Assembly (NCBI RefSeq): GCF_030757795.1
Contig: NZ_JAUQWH010000083.1
Location: 1 to 37,598, forward strand
Direction of reading: 5' to 3'
Source of the DNA: Actinoplanes oryzae
GTDB taxonomy: Bacteria; Actinomycetota; Actinomycetes; Mycobacteriales; Micromonosporaceae
DNA length: 37,598 nt
Shown one piece after another: positions 32,427 through 37,598 of the stretch; the stretch's first letter is position 1, and each line of letters opens with the position of its first letter. Under the pieces are notes generated by a model. The model ran no database searches. It worked only from the letters and a program-made list of their open reading frames with translations, and was not told the origin of the DNA. The translations under genes and the position numbers were made by a program.

Positions 32427-34280
32427 GTGGCGGGCAGGGTCAAGGACGAGGACATCGCGCTGGTCCGCGACCGGACCTCGATCGCGGACATCATCAGCGA
32501 GACAGTGACGCTGCGCTCGGCGGGCGGCGGCAACCTCAAGGGGCTGTGCCCCTTCCACGACGAGAAGAGCCCGTCGTTCAACGTCGCGCCCGCCCGCAAC
32601 GTCTATTTCTGCTTCGGCTGCGGGGCCGGCGGCGACGCGATCAAGTTCCTGATGGATGCCGAGCACCTGACGTTCGTGGAGGCGCTCGAGCGGCTGGCGA
32701 CCCGGGCCGGCATCCAGCTGCGCTACGAGGAGGACGTCAACCGCAACGGTGGCCGGGAGCGGCAGCACCAGGCGGGGCAGAAGCAGCGGCTGCTCCTGGC
32801 GCACGCGGCGGCCGCCGACTTCTACCGTGACCAGCTGAGCAAGGCGGGGGCGCGCAAGGCCCGCGAGTTCCTCGCCCAGCGCGGCTTCGGGCGCGACGCC
32901 GCCGAGCGCTACGGCTGCGGCTTCGCCCCCGACGCGTGGGACCACCTGAGCAAGCACCTGCTGCAGAAGGGCTTCACCCGCGACGAGCTGGTCACCGGCG
33001 GGCTCGCGAAGGAGGCCCGGTCGGGCTCGCTGATCGACCGTTTCCGGCGGCGGCTGCTGTGGCCGATCCGCGACCTGACCGGCGAGGTGATCGGCTTCGG
33101 GGCGCGCAAGCTGTTCGACGACGACGACGGCCCGAAATACCTCAACACGCCCGAGTCGCCGCTCTACAAGAAGTCGCACGTGCTCTACGGCATCGACCAC
33201 GCCAAGCGGGAGATCGCGAAGCGCGGCCGGGCGGTGATCGTCGAGGGCTACACCGACGTGATGGCCTGCCACGAGGCCGGCGAGCCCACGGCCGTGGCCA
33301 CCTGCGGGACGGCGTTCGGCGTCGACCACATCGGGGTGCTGCGCCGCCTGCTCATGGACAGCGACAGCTTCACCGGCGAGATCATCTACACGTTCGACGG
33401 GGACGCGGCCGGGCAGAAGGCGGCGCTGCGGGCGTTCGAGGAGGATCAGCGGTTCGTCGGGCGTACCTTCATCGCGGTCTCGCCCGACAACATGGACCCG
33501 TGCGAGCTGCGCCTGGCCAAGGGCGACCTCGCCGTGCGCGACATGATCGCCGGGCGCGAGCCGCTGGTCGACTTCGCGCTGCGGCACACGATCGCCCGCT
33601 TCGATCTGGACACCGTCGAGGGCCGGGTCGAGGCCATGCGCCGCGCCGCGCCGCTCGTGGCCAAGATCAAGGACAGGGAGAAGCGCCCGGAGTACGCGAG
33701 GAAGCTCGCCGGCGACCTCGGGATGGAGCTGGAGCCGGTGCAGCGGGCCGTCGCGCAGGCGTCGGCGCCGGACGCCCCGCAGGCCACGCAGCGCCGGCAG
33801 GCGGAGAGCCCGCAGCGCCGGGTGGAGCGGGAGACCCTCAAGCTGGCCCTGCAATATCCGGTGCTCGCCGGCCCGATGTTCGACGCGATCGAGACCGAGG
33901 CCTACGCCGACCCGGTGCTGCGCGCCGTCCGGCAGGCGATCGCGGCCGCGGGGGGCACGGCGAGCTCGACCGGCGGCGTGGTGTGGATCGAGGCGGTCCG
34001 CGACGCGTGCGACGATCTGGGCGGCAAGGCGCTGATCGGGGAGCTGGCGGTCGAGGAGGTCTACGTGGACGGTGGCGAGCCGGACCTGCGCTACGTCCAG
34101 ATCACCCTCGCCCGGCTGCAGGTGGGCTCGGTGACCACCCGGATCAAGGACCTCAAGTCGAAGGTGCAGCGGCTGAACCCGGTCGCGCACAAGGACGAAT
34201 ACCTCGCCCTCGCCGGCGAGCTCTTCTCGCTGGAGCAGCACGCCCGCGCGCTGCGTGACCAGGCAGCAGGTGCCCTGTGA
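32427..34280 (+). CDS. dnaG: DNA primase
   Basis: The 617-residue primase has a CHC2 zinc domain (CPFH at 41-44, CFGC at 62-65), a Toprim catalytic core (EGYTDV near 273-278, FDGDAAGQKA near 323) and a C-terminal domain that binds DnaB helicase. It lays down RNA primers for replication. The GTG at 32427 is chosen because VAGRVKDEDIALVRDR matches the usual start; the only Shine-Dalgarno candidate (GAGG) is a little far. Its stop overlaps the next gene. Confidence 0.96.
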   Translation: MAGRVKDEDIALVRDRTSIADIISETVTLRSAGGGNLKGLCPFHDEKSPSFNVAPARNVYFCFGCGAGGDAIKFLMDAEHLTFVEALERLATRAGIQLRYEEDVNRNGGRERQHQAGQKQRLLLAHAAAADFYRDQLSKAGARKAREFLAQRGFGRDAAERYGCGFAPDAWDHLSKHLLQKGFTRDELVTGGLAKEARSGSLIDRFRRRLLWPIRDLTGEVIGFGARKLFDDDDGPKYLNTPESPLYKKSHVLYGIDHAKREIAKRGRAVIVEGYTDVMACHEAGEPTAVATCGTAFGVDHIGVLRRLLMDSDSFTGEIIYTFDGDAAGQKAALRAFEEDQRFVGRTFIAVSPDNMDPCELRLAKGDLAVRDMIAGREPLVDFALRHTIARFDLDTVEGRVEAMRRAAPLVAKIKDREKRPEYARKLAGDLGMELEPVQRAVAQASAPDAPQATQRRQAESPQRRVERETLKLALQYPVLAGPMFDAIETEAYADPVLRAVRQAIAAAGGTASSTGGVVWIEAVRDACDDLGGKALIGELAVEEVYVDGGEPDLRYVQITLARLQVGSVTTRIKDLKSKVQRLNPVAHKDEYLALAGELFSLEQHARALRDQAAGAL

Positions 34281-34798
34281 GCATTTTCCGCCGCCGCCCG
34301 AAGCTGCCCGCCGGCAAGCGGCCACCCCTGACCGCCGACGAGCGGGTGCTGGCCTGGGCTGCGCTCGCCGACGAGCAGGTGGTCGTGGCCACCAACCGGG
34401 GGCTGTGGCTGCCCGGCGGCTTTCTCGGCTGGCATGAGATCCACAAGGCGACGTGGTCGGGGCGGGAGCTGCACGTCACACCGGCCGTCGTCGCGGAGGA
34501 GCGGCCGGGCTACGACGTGCTGGCCGACGGGCCGGTGACCGGTTATCTGCTGCTGGAGCCGGGCGAGCTGCCCGATCATGTCCGCACGAGGGTCACGCGG
34601 TCGGTGGCGTACACGTCGCATCATCCGCTCCCGCCCAACGGCGGCGTGCGTGTGGTCGCGCGCCGGGTGAGCGGCAGGGACGGGCTGTCGTGGTCGGTGC
34701 GCTACGACGCTCGTACGGCCGTCGACGCCGAGCCGATCGTGGAGGCGACGGATCAGCTGGTGGCGTCGGCGCAGGAGGCGACCGCGCCGCCGGCGTGA
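34277..34798 (+). CDS. dnaG-linked PH-like protein of unknown function
   Basis: The 173-residue protein overlaps dnaG by four bases (GTGA). It resembles the small protein often found after dnaG in actinobacteria: basic N-terminus FRRRPKLPAGKRPPL, then LADEQVVVATNRGLWLPGG and WHEIHKATWSGRELHV, strands reminiscent of PH or bacterial PH-like folds. There is no signal peptide. The function is unknown. Confidence 0.75.
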   Translation: MSIFRRRPKLPAGKRPPLTADERVLAWAALADEQVVVATNRGLWLPGGFLGWHEIHKATWSGRELHVTPAVVAEERPGYDVLADGPVTGYLLLEPGELPDHVRTRVTRSVAYTSHHPLPPNGGVRVVARRVSGRDGLSWSVRYDARTAVDAEPIVEATDQLVASAQEATAPPA

Positions 34799-34833
34799 AG
34801 ATTTCTGTCGTACCCCCGGGCTAGGTTCCTCCC

Positions 34834-35754
<921 letters not shown>

Positions 35755-35755
35755 C

Positions 35756-36508
35756 ATGACGCTGGCGATCCTCGAGTACCACTGGGTGGCGTACCTGCGG
35801 GTGTGGCGATCCAGCGTGATCTCGTCCTTCGTGCTGCCGCTGCTGACCATGCTCGGCTTCGGGGTGGGCGTCGGTGCCTATGTCACCGGCGGCGTCGCCG
35901 GCGTGCCCTATCTCGACTGGATGGTGCCCGGCCTGATCGCCTCGACCGCGGTGCAGGTGGCGATCGCCGACGCCACGTGGCCGGTGCTGGCGAGCTTCGA
36001 GTGGAACAAGCGCTATTTCGCGCAGGCCGCCGCCCCGCCCGGGGTGCGCGCCATCCTCGACGGCAACCTGCTCTTCGTCGTGGTCCGCGTGCTGATGAGC
36101 GCCGGGGCGTTCCTGGCGATCGCGGCCGCGTTCGGCACGCTGCACTCCTGGTGGGCGCTCGCCACGCTGCCGGTCGCGGCCCTGGTCGGGCTCGCCGTGG
36201 CGACACCCTCGTTCGCGTACGCGGCGGCCGTCACCTCGGACAGCTACCTGTCGATCCTGTTCCGGGTCGGGCTGATCCCGATGACGCTCTTCTCGGGCGT
36301 CTTCTTCCCGGTGGAGTCGCTGCCCGCGGTGCTGGAGTGGATCGCCTACGCGTTCCCGCTCTGGCACGCGGTCGACCTGAGCCGGGCGGCGACCCTCGGC
36401 GTGGCGCCCGCGTGGCCGGCCCTCGTGCACGTGACCTACCTGGCGGCGTGGGCGGCCGGCGGCCGGCTGCTCGCGCTGCGCCAGTTCAGCCGCCGGCTCG
36501 TGGTGTGA
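35756..36508 (+). CDS. ABC-2 type permease (NodJ-like) 1
   Basis: The 250-residue protein has six membrane helices and the ABC-2 fold; LPLLTMLGFGVGVGAYV near residue 25 and TLFSGVFFPVESLPAVLEWI near 180 carry the NodJ-type motif. It starts two bases after the ATPase stop. With its sister at 36519 it forms a heterodimeric channel in the membrane, probably for lipid-like or drug-like substrates. Confidence 0.9.
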   Translation: MTLAILEYHWVAYLRVWRSSVISSFVLPLLTMLGFGVGVGAYVTGGVAGVPYLDWMVPGLIASTAVQVAIADATWPVLASFEWNKRYFAQAAAPPGVRAILDGNLLFVVVRVLMSAGAFLAIAAAFGTLHSWWALATLPVAALVGLAVATPSFAYAAAVTSDSYLSILFRVGLIPMTLFSGVFFPVESLPAVLEWIAYAFPLWHAVDLSRAATLGVAPAWPALVHVTYLAAWAAGGRLLALRQFSRRLVV

Positions 36509-36518
36509 GGAGCGATCG

Positions 36519-37328
36519 ATGGTGACCCTGGTCCTGCCCCGGCTCCTCGCCCCCGGCGGCCCGGCCCGCCGCTCGGCCACGATGATCGAGCGCAACGCGG
36601 CGACCCTGCGCGGCGCCTACTGGATCGTGGTGGCCAGCGGCCTGCTCGAGCCGGTGCTCTATCTGCTCTCCATCGGCGTGGGCGTGGGCGCGCTGATCGG
36701 CGACCTGACCCTGGCCGACGGCCGCACGGTCGGCTACGCCGAGTTCGTGGCCCCGGCCATGCTGGCGTCCTCGGCGATGACCGGGGCGCTCGCGGAGACC
36801 ACGTTCAACTTCTTCGGCAAGATGAAGTACCAGAAGCTCTACGACGGCATCCTCGCCACCCCGATCCGCCCCCTCGAGATCGCGCTGGGCGAGCTCGTCT
36901 GGGCCATGCTCCGCGGCACGATCTACGCGGCGGCGTTCCTCGCCCTGATGATCGCCATGGATCTGACCACCCCGGCCCGAGCCCTGACCGCCCTCGCCGC
37001 CACCGTCCTGGTCGGCTTCACCTTCGGGGCGCTGGGCATGGCCCTGTCCACCTTCATGACCAGCTGGCAGGACTTCGACCTCATCTCCTCGGTCCAGTTC
37101 GCCCTCTTCCTGTTCTCGGGCACCTTCGTCCCCGCCACCGCCTATCCGGCCGTGCTGCAATGGGTGATCGAGGTGACGCCGCTCTACCGCGCGGTGCACC
37201 TGATCCGCGCCCTCACTCTGGGCGGCGTGAGCTGGACGAACCTGCTCGACGTGGGCTACCTGCTCGTGCTGCTGGTCGTGGGCCTCCTGGCCGCCGGCCG
37301 CCGGATGGGCAAGCTCCTGCTGAAGTAG
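36519..37328 (+). CDS. ABC-2 type permease (NodJ-like) 2
   Basis: The 269-residue protein is related to the first permease: IVVASGLLEPVLYLLSIGVG, GKMKYQKLYDGILATPIRPL and LFLFSGTFVPATAYPAVLQW (again the ABC-2 signature near residue 205) and a late RAVHLIRALTLG. An ATPase plus two NodJ-like permeases is a common actinobacterial export unit. ATG 36519 follows GAGGAGC. No regulator is next to the three genes. Confidence 0.9.
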   Translation: MVTLVLPRLLAPGGPARRSATMIERNAATLRGAYWIVVASGLLEPVLYLLSIGVGVGALIGDLTLADGRTVGYAEFVAPAMLASSAMTGALAETTFNFFGKMKYQKLYDGILATPIRPLEIALGELVWAMLRGTIYAAAFLALMIAMDLTTPARALTALAATVLVGFTFGALGMALSTFMTSWQDFDLISSVQFALFLFSGTFVPATAYPAVLQWVIEVTPLYRAVHLIRALTLGGVSWTNLLDVGYLLVLLVVGLLAAGRRMGKLLLK

Positions 37329-37446
37329 CCGTCGGCTGCCCTCCCTTGAGCACCTCGCGAATCGCGCATCCTCTGGAGCAGGGGGGGCGCGTTCGCTTTC
37401 CGGGTACGGGTCGCCCGCCGCCGACGACATCGCGGCGGTGATGCGG
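37329..37446. other. intergenic stretch after the ABC exporter
   Basis: This 118-bp stretch holds no gene I can support. CCGCCG and CGGCGG near 37417-37437 could pair over six bases as a weak terminator for the ABC operon. Confidence 0.3.
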
Positions 37447-37502
37447 GGAGTTGCCGTTGAAAACAACGGTCGCCGGAGTTGCCGCTGAGGACAGCGGTCG
37501 CC
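37447..37502. repeat. two tandem 28-bp hairpin repeats with a compensated stem change
   Basis: The two 28-base units (37447-37474 and 37475-37502) differ at four positions. Each folds into a six-pair stem: CCGTTG-AAAA-CAACGG in the first and CCGCTG-AGGA-CAGCGG in the second. Two of the four differences are on opposite sides of the same stem pair, changing T-A to C-G and keeping it paired; the other two are in the loop. The pattern suggests the fold matters, at RNA or DNA level. Confidence 0.75.
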
Positions 37503-37598
37503 GCGCGGGCGGAGCGGTTGCCGGCCGGCGAGGAAGCGGGGCGCGGTGTCGGAGAGCATGGGCTGCCTCGCCCTCGTCGACGGGATGCCGCGACTGTG
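37503..37598. other. right edge of window, no supported gene
   Basis: Ninety-six bases remain after the hairpin repeats. An ATG at 37558 behind GGAGAG opens a frame that runs off the window (MGCLALVDGMPRL...), so a gene could start here, but too little is present to say. Confidence 0.2.

Noticed and set aside
32154..34325. 723-codon minus-strand open frame opposite dnaG
   Set aside because: It lies wholly opposite dgt and dnaG, whose protein families are certain; the composition is typical of high-GC antisense frames.

Overview
This is a high-GC window (strong G/C third-position bias, GTG starts, many 4-base ATGA/GTGA gene overlaps). The gene set fits an actinobacterium: dimeric glycyl-tRNA synthetase, a CHC2/Toprim primase behind a dGTPase-like gene, a YkoE-type thiamine ECF transporter, a Zn-uptake operon with SmtB and Zur, roadblock/LC7 proteins, and small actinobacterial families. 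The style suggests Micromonosporaceae (Actinoplanes-like), but that is inference. No rRNA, tRNA or CRISPR array was seen.

Layout. Bases 1-4226 are a damaged, mobile zone. They hold a degenerate 24-bp tandem repeat, a histidine phosphatase cut off after its first third, an IS110-family element, a directly adjacent IS3-family element, and a HAD phosphatase cut off on the other side, followed by a thiamine-binding MTH1187-family gene. Bases 4345-10827 hold a lipoprotein, a TPR-like protein flanked by minisatellites, a YceI protein, a Tat-exported PHP phosphoesterase with a His-rich leader, and a small internally duplicated protein. Bases 10908-11860 hold a VapBC pair and a decayed second vapC. 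Bases 12028-15028 are a TPP-riboswitch-controlled thiamine ECF transporter (ykoE-ecfA-ecfT) with a small coupled ORF formed by a duplicated gene start. Bases 17109-20481 are znuA-znuC-znuB-smtB-zur behind a likely Zur box. Bases 20497-25533 carry small membrane/secreted proteins, glyS with a terminator, a YefM-YoeB pair with a palindromic operator, an XdhC-like protein and dusB.

Bases 25530-28205 hold a HIT-like protein and a coupled pair of unrecognised genes. Bases 28262-30619 hold three roadblock/LC7 proteins and a DUF4388-like/winged-helix protein, without the small GTPase that usually partners them. Bases 30807-37328 are a VOC protein, dgt, dnaG, a dnaG-linked protein and an ABC-2 exporter (one ATPase, two permeases). 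The right edge carries two tandem hairpins whose stems differ by a compensated base pair.

Best leads for something new: the unknown coupled pair at 26176-28205, the GTPase-less roadblock cluster, the covarying tandem hairpins at 37447-37502, the double-IS deletion scar, and the ribosome-binding-site hairpin of the IS110 element.
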